Assembly: GCA_031290205.1 (NCBI GenBank)
Contig: JAITNZ010000200.1
Coordinates: 1-6,525, forward strand
Source of the DNA: Spirochaetaceae bacterium
GTDB taxonomy: Bacteria > Spirochaetota > Spirochaetia > Treponematales > Breznakiellaceae
DNA length: 6,525 nt
Direction: 5' to 3'
Every line of letters begins with the position of its first letter. Within the stretch, counting starts at the first letter, position 1. A program made the position numbers and the translations under genes. Shown here piece after piece: positions 1-5,279 of the stretch. The notes under the pieces were generated by a model. The model was not told the DNA's origin. It saw only the letters and a list, made by a program, of their open reading frames with translations, and did not search any database.

Positions 1-23
1 GAAATAAACTACGCAGAAATAAA

Positions 24-45
24 ATCCCAAGCTACTGCTTGGGAT
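24..45. repeat. Perfect hairpin, 9-bp stem
   Basis: Seen directly: ATCCCAAGC (24-32), loop TACT, GCTTGGGAT (37-45). No T-run follows, so it does not look like an intrinsic terminator on the + strand. It is bracketed by two copies of the 10-mer AAACTACGCA (6-15 and 53-62). A shorter hairpin (CGCC-gta-GGCG, 71-81) follows. Together these suggest repeat-type DNA rather than a gene. The function is unknown. Confidence 0.6.
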
Positions 46-120
46 GGAGGAAAAACTACGCAACAAATGCCGCCGTAGGCGAGGGCGTCTGTTTTTTGGC
101 AAGCCTTCCCCGCCCCGCCC

Positions 121-147
121 GTCCCCGCGATTAAAATCGCGGGGGAC
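121..147. repeat. Strong GC-rich hairpin upstream of the ABC transporter
   Basis: The sequence around 123-144 is a perfect palindrome (CCCCGCGATT facing AATCGCGGGG). One bulged G (145) lets the stem extend to G121-C147. No T-tract follows, so a terminator is not supported. It lies 29 bp upstream of the putative -35 box of the next gene. It could be a repeat remnant or a transcription-insulating structure, and the sequence does not decide between them. Confidence 0.6.
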
Positions 148-175
148 TGTACAAGTGCAGGAGTTGCTGAAGGTA

Positions 176-204
176 TTGAAAACACGCAAATGCGGCGTTA
201 TAGT
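176..204 (+). promoter_or_regulatory. Putative sigma70-type promoter of the ABC transporter
   Basis: TTGAAA (176-181), a 17-bp spacer, then TATAGT (199-204): five of six matches to TTGACA, a good -10 box and ideal spacing. Counting seven bases past the -10 box puts transcription start at about 211, essentially on the GTG start at 210. No Shine-Dalgarno sequence lies between. If real, the transcript would be leaderless or nearly so. The boxes are seen; the start site is inferred. Confidence 0.55.
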
Positions 205-209
205 GGGCT

Positions 210-2396
210 GTGGGCTGGTTTCAAGAACTGATTAATGTGCGGGTGCTTAACGATGAGGAATCGCTCAGCGCGGCTTTTGCCGACCTTGTCGCGCCGATCA
301 TGGGCGAAAAAGCCGTAGACCGCATTCTTCGCGCAAACACGTCGCGGACGCAGGGGCTGCCTCATGTGCGGGGCGCGATTGGCGAGATACTTGACTTTTT
401 TCACGCCGAGGCGGTAGACGCGCCCGAAGCGATCGAGGCTATCCCGGACTTGCTGGATTATATGTTGCGTCCTTCGGGGCTGCAAAAGCGGCGTGTGGAA
501 TTACGTAGAAACTGGTACCGCGACGGCATTGGTCCCTTGCTGGCGGAGTGTAACGGCAAAGTGCTTGCGCTGATTCCCTGCGGCTTTTCAGCTTACCGCT
601 ACACCGACGAGCTGACAGGGCGCAAGTTGCGTGTTACCAAAAGCCGCGCCGCCGCGATAGGGCGCGAAGCTTTTTGTTTTTACAAGCCGCTGCCCCGGCG
701 ACCGCTTGCCCCGCGTGATTTAATCCGCCATATCATCAGGTCTCTGTCCGCATGGGATGTCCTGCTCTTTGTGTTCGTCGAGCTGGTGCTGACGCTCTTT
801 GGCATGGTAGTGCCCGCGACCACTAATCTGATATTCACTCATATCGTACTCTCCGATGAGCGCCGTTTGTTGCTGGCGGTTTTGGGAACGCTTTCAGGCG
901 TGTCTCTCTCGTCATTTTTGGTGATGATATGCCGGAGTTTCCTCATTGAGCGAATGAAAGTCAAAATCAAGCTGAGTTTGCAGTCGGCATTGATGGAGCG
1001 GCTGCTTTCGTTACCCGCTTTATTTTTCAAAAAGTTCAGCGCGGGGGAAAGTGCCGAACGCCTCAACGGTTCCGCCGCCCTCACCACTTTTTTCACTGAC
1101 TTTGTCTTTGGCGGACTCCTCTCCCTAGCTTTTTCCGTTGGCTACTTCATTCAGATTTTTTCTTATGGACGGCAACTACTTCTGCCGGCACTGGGGGCGT
1201 TCGTCGCGGCGCAGCTTTTTTCCATCATCACCGCCTTGTTCAAAAACCGCACCCTTGCTGAACAGCTTAAAGCCGCCGCCCAAACAAGCGGCTTTGTCTT
1301 TCAGTTAATCAACGGTATACAAAAAATCAAGCTGGTCGGCGCCGAAAACCGCGCCTTCGCCCAGTGGGCAAAGCGTTATCGCCGTGTCGCGAAAACGACT
1401 TTCGCCCCGCCCTTTATTTTCAAGACAAGCGCGGTGATAAGCTCATGCATTACCTTGGCGGGAACGCTTGCCGTCTATTATATCGCGGGACGCTCGCAGA
1501 TGACGGCGGGCTCATTTTTGGCTTTTAGCGTAGCTTACGGCATGATTACGCCGCTTTCGATTGACACCCTCGTCAATGTGCGCCCCGTGCTTGAACAACT
1601 CAAGCCCTTTTTGGAAACCGCGCCCGAAATATCCGGCGACAAATATATCCCGCTTAGTTTGTCGGGGGCTCTCGAATTAAATCATGTTTCTTTTCGTTAT
1701 GACGACAAGACGCCGATGATTATTGACAACCTGTCGCTCAAAATCAACAAGGGAGAGTATGTGGCTCTTGTCGGGAAAACGGGCTGTGGGAAGTCGACGC
1801 TGCTGCGCCTCCTTTTGGGTTTTGAAAAGCCCCTGTTCGGTTCGATTTACTATGATTCTAAAGACCTTGAAAAGCTTGATATGAAATCCGTGCGGAAGCT
1901 CATCGGCACAGTGATGCAGAACAGCAAGCTCGGACAGGGCAGTATCTATGAAAACATTGTCGTTTCCGCGCCGCATCTAACGCTGGATGACGCATGGGCG
2001 GCGGCTGAGATGGCAGGTTTTGCCGAGGACATTCGGGCTATGCCTATGGGGATGTTCACTATGGTGAGCGAAGGGGGCGGCGGCTTTTCAGGCGGGCAAA
2101 AACAGCGCCTCGTGATAGCGCGGGCGCTTGCCGCCAAGCCCCGCCTCCTCTTGTTTGACGAAGCCACATCGGCGTTGGATAACATCACTCAGCAGCATGT
2201 GGCAGAAGCTTTGGGGCGGCTCAAGTGTACCCGCCTTGTCATAGCCCACCGGTTGAGCACCATCCGCCGTTGCGACCGCATTCTGGTTTTGGAACAGGGA
2301 CGCATCGCCGAAGACGGCGCCTACGACGACCTGATTAAGCGAGGCGGACTCTTTGTCGATCTTGTCGCCCGTCAGCGGCTTCCGGAGATACTATAG
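210..2396 (+). CDS. NHLM/NHLP-type bacteriocin-export ABC transporter, permease/ATPase subunit
   Basis: Full-length half-transporter (728 aa) expected to export Gly-Gly-leader peptides of the nitrile-hydratase-like or Nif11-like kind across the inner membrane. Residues 1-175 form a soluble N-terminal domain. The MGWFQELI opening and the stretch around residues 84-161 (RPSGLQKRR, NWYRDGIGPLL, CFYKPLP) are, from memory, typical of this family. No C39 peptidase is present. About six membrane segments lie at 183-205, 218-241, 297-318, 323-343, 405-425 and 433-453. The ATPase domain has Walker A GKTGCGKST (522-530), Q-loop Q570, signature FSGGQ (626-630, variant of LSGGQ), Walker B LLLFDE (646-651) and H-loop H680. 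The GTG start is supported by the family-typical N terminus and an in-frame stop (TAG 201-203) just upstream. No Shine-Dalgarno site is seen. The usual partners (peptidase-ABC subunit, HlyD-like adaptor, precursor peptides) are absent from the window. The family assignment rests on recalled similarity. Confidence 0.93.
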   Translation: MGWFQELINVRVLNDEESLSAAFADLVAPIMGEKAVDRILRANTSRTQGLPHVRGAIGEILDFFHAEAVDAPEAIEAIPDLLDYMLRPSGLQKRRVELRRNWYRDGIGPLLAECNGKVLALIPCGFSAYRYTDELTGRKLRVTKSRAAAIGREAFCFYKPLPRRPLAPRDLIRHIIRSLSAWDVLLFVFVELVLTLFGMVVPATTNLIFTHIVLSDERRLLLAVLGTLSGVSLSSFLVMICRSFLIERMKVKIKLSLQSALMERLLSLPALFFKKFSAGESAERLNGSAALTTFFTDFVFGGLLSLAFSVGYFIQIFSYGRQLLLPALGAFVAAQLFSIITALFKNRTLAEQLKAAAQTSGFVFQLINGIQKIKLVGAENRAFAQWAKRYRRVAKTTFAPPFIFKTSAVISSCITLAGTLAVYYIAGRSQMTAGSFLAFSVAYGMITPLSIDTLVNVRPVLEQLKPFLETAPEISGDKYIPLSLSGALELNHVSFRYDDKTPMIIDNLSLKINKGEYVALVGKTGCGKSTLLRLLLGFEKPLFGSIYYDSKDLEKLDMKSVRKLIGTVMQNSKLGQGSIYENIVVSAPHLTLDDAWAAAEMAGFAEDIRAMPMGMFTMVSEGGGGFSGGQKQRLVIARALAAKPRLLLFDEATSALDNITQQHVAEALGRLKCTRLVIAHRLSTIRRCDRILVLEQGRIAEDGAYDDLIKRGGLFVDLVARQRLPEIL

Positions 2397-2408
2397 GAGC
2401 TATAGGAG
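2391..2408 (+). repeat. Tandem 9-bp duplication across the transporter stop codon
   Basis: CTATAGGAG occurs twice back to back (2391-2399 and 2400-2408). The first copy carries the TAG stop of the transporter; the second forms part of the Shine-Dalgarno sequence of the mini-ORF at 2419. It looks like a small slippage duplication that may have built or strengthened a ribosome binding site. Confidence 0.75.
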
Positions 2409-2418
2409 GAGATTTTTT

Positions 2419-2454
2419 ATGGCGACACGGCGCCGCCGCTTATACCAAATCTAA
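2419..2454 (+). CDS. Mini-ORF of 11 codons with a strong ribosome binding site
   Basis: AGGAGGAG (2404-2411) is followed at ideal distance by ATG (2419) and the reading frame MATRRRRLYQI, ending at TAA (2452-2454). The Shine-Dalgarno sequence is the strongest in the window, yet the ORF is tiny and basic (four arginines in a row). It starts 22 bp after the transporter stop, as the next gene of an operon would. It may be the leftover 5' end of a lost downstream gene, or a short peptide. The stop codon lies inside the 9-bp direct repeat that bounds the downstream repeat element, so simple insertion of that element need not have created the stop. Function unknown; expression unproven. Confidence 0.3.
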   Translation: MATRRRRLYQI

Positions 2455-2596
2455 TTCAGTCTTACGCTGATAACACAAACTAAAATCACATATTTATTCC
2501 GCCTCAGGCGGTTTCAGCCTTGCCCTCGGTAAGAGAAGGGCGATTCGTTCCCTTGGGGTCTAACACCCCGCCCCTTGGGGCGGTTAAAACAGGGGG

Positions 2597-2619
2597 TGCG
2601 GGGGATATGTTCCCCCGCA
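2597..2619. repeat. Perfect 9-bp hairpin private to repeat copy 1
   Basis: TGCGGGGGA pairs with TCCCCCGCA around the loop TATGT. It lies in the roughly 70-100 bp segment of copy 1 that has no counterpart in copy 2, so it may be an optional module of the repeat family. No T-run follows. Confidence 0.7.
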
Positions 2620-2765
2620 TACACAAAGATTTCAAGGAGAAGTCCAATACCCCGCCCAGCCGCCGCGCCCGATAGGGCGTTAAACAGCGGCATTCGCAGA
2701 GGCGTGGCGCAGACTAAAGCTAGCGCTAACAAAAATGCAGAGTCACCTTTAGGTGGCTCTGTGCG

Positions 2766-2790
2766 CCGTGGCTTGCCGCGGGGATTTTTT
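2766..2790 (+). terminator. Intrinsic-terminator-like hairpin at the end of repeat copy 1
   Basis: CCGTGG (2766-2771), loop CTTG, CCGCGG (2776-2781), then GGA and six T residues (2785-2790). The stem has one G-T pair. It is the first hairpin with a T-tract after the ABC transporter, about 370 bp past its stop, and it would also insulate the MBL gene. The three-base gap before the T-run makes it less than ideal. Part of the stem overlaps TGCGCC (2762-2767), which can pair with GGCGCA (2706-2711), so the two folds are mutually exclusive. Confidence 0.5.
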
Positions 2791-2828
2791 ATTCAGAAAA
2801 ATCTAATGTGGTTTTTCTTTTCTCTCTA

Positions 2829-2842
2829 GTATGATACCATAC
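2829..2842 (+). promoter_or_regulatory. -10-like box inside a 14-bp palindrome ahead of the MBL gene
   Basis: TATGAT (2830-2835) matches five of six bases of TATAAT and lies inside GTATGATACCATAC, an imperfect palindrome (six of seven pairs). The predicted transcription start is near 2842, five bases before the ATG. No convincing -35 box is seen 16-18 bp upstream; that stretch is pyrimidine-rich (TTTTTCTTTTCTCTCT). The palindrome could be an operator whose bound protein would block the promoter. The overlap is seen; the function is inferred. Confidence 0.35.
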
Positions 2843-2846
2843 CAAT

Positions 2847-3974
2847 ATGACAGCGATAAAACGATTGCCTTTGCATCCTAGAACAATTTTACTGCTGATA
2901 CTCATGGGGGTGGCTTTGACTTTTCTTGGAACGGTTTCGAGCTGTGCCTCGCTGGGGAAGCTTCCTTCGGGGGAACGGCTCAAGCGGATTGAACAATCCC
3001 CAAACTATGCGGACGGTGCGTTTCGCTACCCCGGCGCCTTGCCGGAAAGACCCGTCGTCAAACGCTCAGGGGGCTTGCTCGCCGCCGCGGGGCGTATCCT
3101 CTTCGGCGCGGGGAAACGGAATAAGCCCGCCGCCCCGCTTCCTTCTACCAAAACGGATTTGTTTTCGTTGCGCCCCGATGAAAATCTTGTCGTGTGGATG
3201 GGACATTCATCCTATTATATGCAGGTAAGCGGCAAGAAATTTCTCGTTGATCCGGTTTTTTCGGGCTCCGCGTTCATCGTGTCCGCGTTTGCCGGTAGCG
3301 ATGTCTATACACCGGAAGATATTCCCGCCCTCGACTATCTGCTTATCACCCACGACCACTGGGATCATCTGGATTATCAAACGCTGAAGGCGTTGCGCGG
3401 CAAAGTGGGGCGGGTGCTCACCGGACTTGGCACCGGGGCACACCTCGAATACTGGGGCTATGAGGCGCGGCGGATAATCGAACTCGACTGGAACGAAACG
3501 AGCGATTTGGGCGCGGGCTTTTCGATTACTGCCATCGCCACGCCGCATTTTTCAGGGCGCTTTCTTACCCGCAACAAGGCTGCCTGGGCGGCATTTGTTT
3601 TGGTAACGCCTGACAGAAAGATTTTTATAGGCGGAGATTCAGGCTATGCTGATTACTTTGCCGCTGTAGGCGATCGATACGGACCCTTCGACCTTGTGAT
3701 GCTTGAATGCGGACAGTATAACGAGCAGTGGCGGAACAGCCACATGTTTCCTGAAGATACCGCCCAAGCCGCGCTTGATTTGCGGGCAAAAAAACTCTTT
3801 GCCGTACACTGGGGGAAGTTTGCCCTGTCGGTGCATCCCTGGGACGAACCGATTACCCGCCTCTATCCCCTCTGCATCGAGCGCGGCATTCCCCTCGTGC
3901 ATCCCCTGATAGGCGGCGCCATCCATTATGATGATGAGGAAACATTCCCCCTCTGGTGGGAGGGGCTTCCATAG
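2847..3974 (+). CDS. Metallo-beta-lactamase-fold hydrolase, predicted lipoprotein (UlaG/NAPE-PLD-like)
   Basis: A zinc-dependent hydrolase of the Lactamase_B_2 type (COG2220, UlaG/NAPE-PLD-like), 375 aa, probably acting outside the cytoplasm. The N terminus is basic (KRLPLHPR, 5-12), then hydrophobic (14-30), then a lipobox-like VSSC with C33 as the likely lipidated residue. The metal site is visible: THDHWDH (168-174, giving H169, H171, D173, H174), H234 in TPHFSGR, D264 in GGDSGY and H321 in AVHWGKF. The domain opening WMGHSSYYMQ (117-126) and DPVFSG (135-140) are typical of the family. The substrate cannot be told from sequence; members act on phosphodiesters, lactones or lipids. The gene stands alone on this strand and converges on the dGTPase-like gene with a 17-bp gap. 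The ATG at 2847 keeps the whole signal peptide. No Shine-Dalgarno site precedes it; a later ATG at residue 20 would destroy the signal's basic region. Confidence 0.9.
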   Translation: MTAIKRLPLHPRTILLLILMGVALTFLGTVSSCASLGKLPSGERLKRIEQSPNYADGAFRYPGALPERPVVKRSGGLLAAAGRILFGAGKRNKPAAPLPSTKTDLFSLRPDENLVVWMGHSSYYMQVSGKKFLVDPVFSGSAFIVSAFAGSDVYTPEDIPALDYLLITHDHWDHLDYQTLKALRGKVGRVLTGLGTGAHLEYWGYEARRIIELDWNETSDLGAGFSITAIATPHFSGRFLTRNKAAWAAFVLVTPDRKIFIGGDSGYADYFAAVGDRYGPFDLVMLECGQYNEQWRNSHMFPEDTAQAALDLRAKKLFAVHWGKFALSVHPWDEPITRLYPLCIERGIPLVHPLIGGAIHYDDEETFPLWWEGLP

Positions 3975-3991
3975 TGTGCTACTGTGTCCTG

Positions 3992-5161
3992 TTAGGCGAA
4001 ACTCATACCGAATGATTTAGGAATGACGAGGTCGCTATATACGGACATTAAAAAATCATCGGTCATGCCGGAAACATAGTCTGCTACTTTTCGAGCTTCT
4101 TTATTATAGTGAATATATTCATAACTCCGCTCATTGTTAAGCCAATCATCATAGTAGCGTTTGATTTTATCGGGCAGCTTGCCTTCAAGCAGGGCGTATA
4201 AAACAACATTAAACATGGTTTTAATTTTATCATCCTGCGTAGTTTTAAGCGGATTATCATATATATTATTATAATTCCACACTTTTAGTTTCGTAAGCGC
4301 CTCATACACTTCGGGTGAAAATGATATAGAATCTTTATGGTAGCTATGATTGATAATATCAAGAATTAGATAGTTGACAATATCCTTATTGTTGTTTCCC
4401 AACACATCGGTAATATCTTTTGGTATATCATATCGTTTTATAAGTTCAACGGTTATCGCGTCTTCGATGTCTCTGCCGATATATGCGATGACATCCGAAA
4501 TTCTGACAACGCAGCCTTCCATGGTCATAGGAATAGTTTTTCGCGATACCTCTTCGTCTTCAAGGCTTTTATGGTATTCATCAAGGACAAGCTCTTTTGT
4601 TTTATGTGTATTATTTTTATATTTCTGACATACCATTTCGCCGTTATGACAGAGTATACCGTCGAGTACCTGCACGCAGAGATTTAATCCTTTTGATTTT
4701 TTTTCGATATTATGAAATTGCCTAAAACTCTGCGCGTTATGGCTAAAACACCCGGCATTATTTTCTTTGCAGAATGCTGATACAAACCGTTCGCCGGTAT
4801 GACCAAACGGTGTATGCCCAACATCGTGCCCTAATGCGATAGCTTCAATCAGGTCTTCATTCAACCAGAGTATCCTGCCAATCGTCCGCGCTATTTTAGA
4901 GACAAGCTGAACGTGAAGCACCCGATGGGTTAAGTGATCGTTCTCGCAGAGGTAAAATGCCTGCGTCTTATCAATGTAGCGTGTATATGCTTTTGAGTGA
5001 ATAATCCTATCGGTATCATGAAAAAAGGGGGGGCGTATATCAGTATCATCTTCGACGAACCTTATCGCATCGGCGTTTTTTGTCGCATAAGCCGATAGAT
5101 TTATATCATAGCGGGTATGATTTTTTAATTCATGTTCTATAACACTATCAAGTGCAACCAT
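3992..5161 (-). CDS. dgt: dGTPase-like deoxynucleoside triphosphate triphosphohydrolase (HD domain)
   Basis: Predicted to cleave dNTPs (classically dGTP) to deoxynucleoside plus tripolyphosphate in the cytosol. It has 389 aa, close to the shorter bacterial dGTPase-like proteins and below E. coli Dgt (about 505). Family landmarks: DTDRIIHSKAYTR (49-61), KTQAF (65-69), LTHR with H79, GHDVGHTPFGHTGE (111-124) carrying metal ligands H112 and D113 and the catalytic-type H121 and E124, SHNAQSFR (140-147), and ISDVIAYIGRDIED (221-234) with D223. All HD ligands appear intact. The start is clear: AAGGAG (5167-5172) lies five bases before the ATG. GC is about 25-45% on sampled lines against 55-60% in pyrB, and Shine-Dalgarno use differs from the neighbours, which together suggest acquisition. 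It lies downstream of pyrB on the same strand. Some dGTPases deplete dNTPs against phage; nothing here proves that role. Confidence 0.9.
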   Translation of the reverse strand: MVALDSVIEHELKNHTRYDINLSAYATKNADAIRFVEDDTDIRPPFFHDTDRIIHSKAYTRYIDKTQAFYLCENDHLTHRVLHVQLVSKIARTIGRILWLNEDLIEAIALGHDVGHTPFGHTGERFVSAFCKENNAGCFSHNAQSFRQFHNIEKKSKGLNLCVQVLDGILCHNGEMVCQKYKNNTHKTKELVLDEYHKSLEDEEVSRKTIPMTMEGCVVRISDVIAYIGRDIEDAITVELIKRYDIPKDITDVLGNNNKDIVNYLILDIINHSYHKDSISFSPEVYEALTKLKVWNYNNIYDNPLKTTQDDKIKTMFNVVLYALLEGKLPDKIKRYYDDWLNNERSYEYIHYNKEARKVADYVSGMTDDFLMSVYSDLVIPKSFGMSFA

Positions 5162-5166
5162 TTTTA

Positions 5167-5172
5167 CTCCTT
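5167..5172 (-). promoter_or_regulatory. Canonical ribosome binding site of the dGTPase-like gene
   Basis: On the minus strand AAGGAG is followed by TAAAA and the ATG, an ideal layout that fixes the start. None of the other three full-length genes has a comparable site. It lies two bases beyond the outer arm of the inverted repeat at 5175-5271. Confidence 0.85.
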
Positions 5173-5174
5173 AT

Positions 5175-5271
5175 GGTGATGATGGACTATGGACTTTTAC
5201 TTCGGAGTAACAGCATATTCCAAGTAGTATTATTAATAGTTCGAATAAAAAATCCATCATCCATCATCACC
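5175..5271. repeat. 97-bp inverted-repeat structure between pyrB and the dGTPase-like gene
   Basis: The arms 5175-5198 and 5248-5271 pair at 21 of 24 positions, including a perfect outer 12 bp (GGTGATGATGGA against TCCATCATCACC). The arms are built from short GGATGAT-like repeats. Between them is an AT-rich centre with a small hairpin TTACT-tcgg-AGTAA (5197-5210). It begins 8 bp after the pyrB stop and ends beside the dGTPase-like gene's Shine-Dalgarno site. It might be a small non-autonomous mobile element, an mRNA processing structure or an attenuating hairpin. No target-site duplication is visible. Confidence 0.65.
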
Positions 5272-5279
5272 CCGCCTTC

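Larger units (their letters stand above)
2447..2807. repeat. Hairpin-rich repeat element, copy 1, bounded by 9-bp direct repeats
   Basis: AAATCTAAT occurs at 2447-2455 and 2799-2807, enclosing 343 bp of GC-rich hairpins between AT-rich edges. Visible hairpins are CCGCC-tca-GGCGG (2499-2511), CCGCCCC/GGGGCGG (2568-2583), TGCGGGGGA-tatgt-TCCCCCGCA (2597-2619), CGCCC-gata-GGGCG (2666-2679) within GCCGC/GCGGC (2659-2663/2687-2691), and a 10-bp stem with TTTA loop (2738-2761). The last lies inside GGCGCA/TGCGCC (2706-2711/2762-2767). Many landmarks recur in the same order at 6342-6525. No transposase is encoded. The direct repeat could be a target-site duplication, but nine bases can recur by chance. 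Confidence 0.65.

Noticed and set aside
1..78. A frame open from the window edge to TAG (76-78), possibly the C-terminal end of an upstream gene.
   Set aside because: Only 25 codons, overlapping a perfect hairpin and a direct repeat, with a second frame open for even longer (to about 133). Nothing recognisable; needs sequence upstream of base 1.
44..235. ORF of 63 codons starting at ATG 44 with a GGAGG nearby.
   Set aside because: The GGAGG (46-50) lies inside the ORF after the ATG, the translation is low-complexity (arginine/proline-rich) across a hairpin, and it overlaps the exporter's promoter and start.
2558..2685. Integron attC-like boxes: GTCTAAC (2558-2564, fits RYYYAAC) and GTTAAAC (2679-2685, fits GTTRRRY), 128 bp apart in the right order.
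   Set aside because: At the matching places repeat copy 2 has GTCTGTG and GTTGTTG, so the boxes are not conserved. The stems between them are not arranged as inner L boxes, and no integrase or cassette gene is visible.
2499..2768. Regularly spaced hairpins considered as a CRISPR array.
   Set aside because: No identical repeats at constant spacing with unique spacers; the hairpins differ in sequence and size, and no cas gene is present.
2514..2829. Open frames of 72 codons on the minus strand (2514-2732) and 84 codons on the plus strand (2575-2829).
   Set aside because: They run through the hairpin repeat, have no ribosome binding site or recognisable domain, and owe their openness to GC-rich inverted repeats. 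Copy 2 of the repeat does not preserve the frames.
5243..5255. A 13-mer (GGATTTTTTATTC) shared between this site on the minus strand and 2782-2794 on the plus strand, perhaps a common repeat end.
   Set aside because: It is mostly a T-run, about one such match is expected by chance in 6.5 kb, and the flanking bases do not align.
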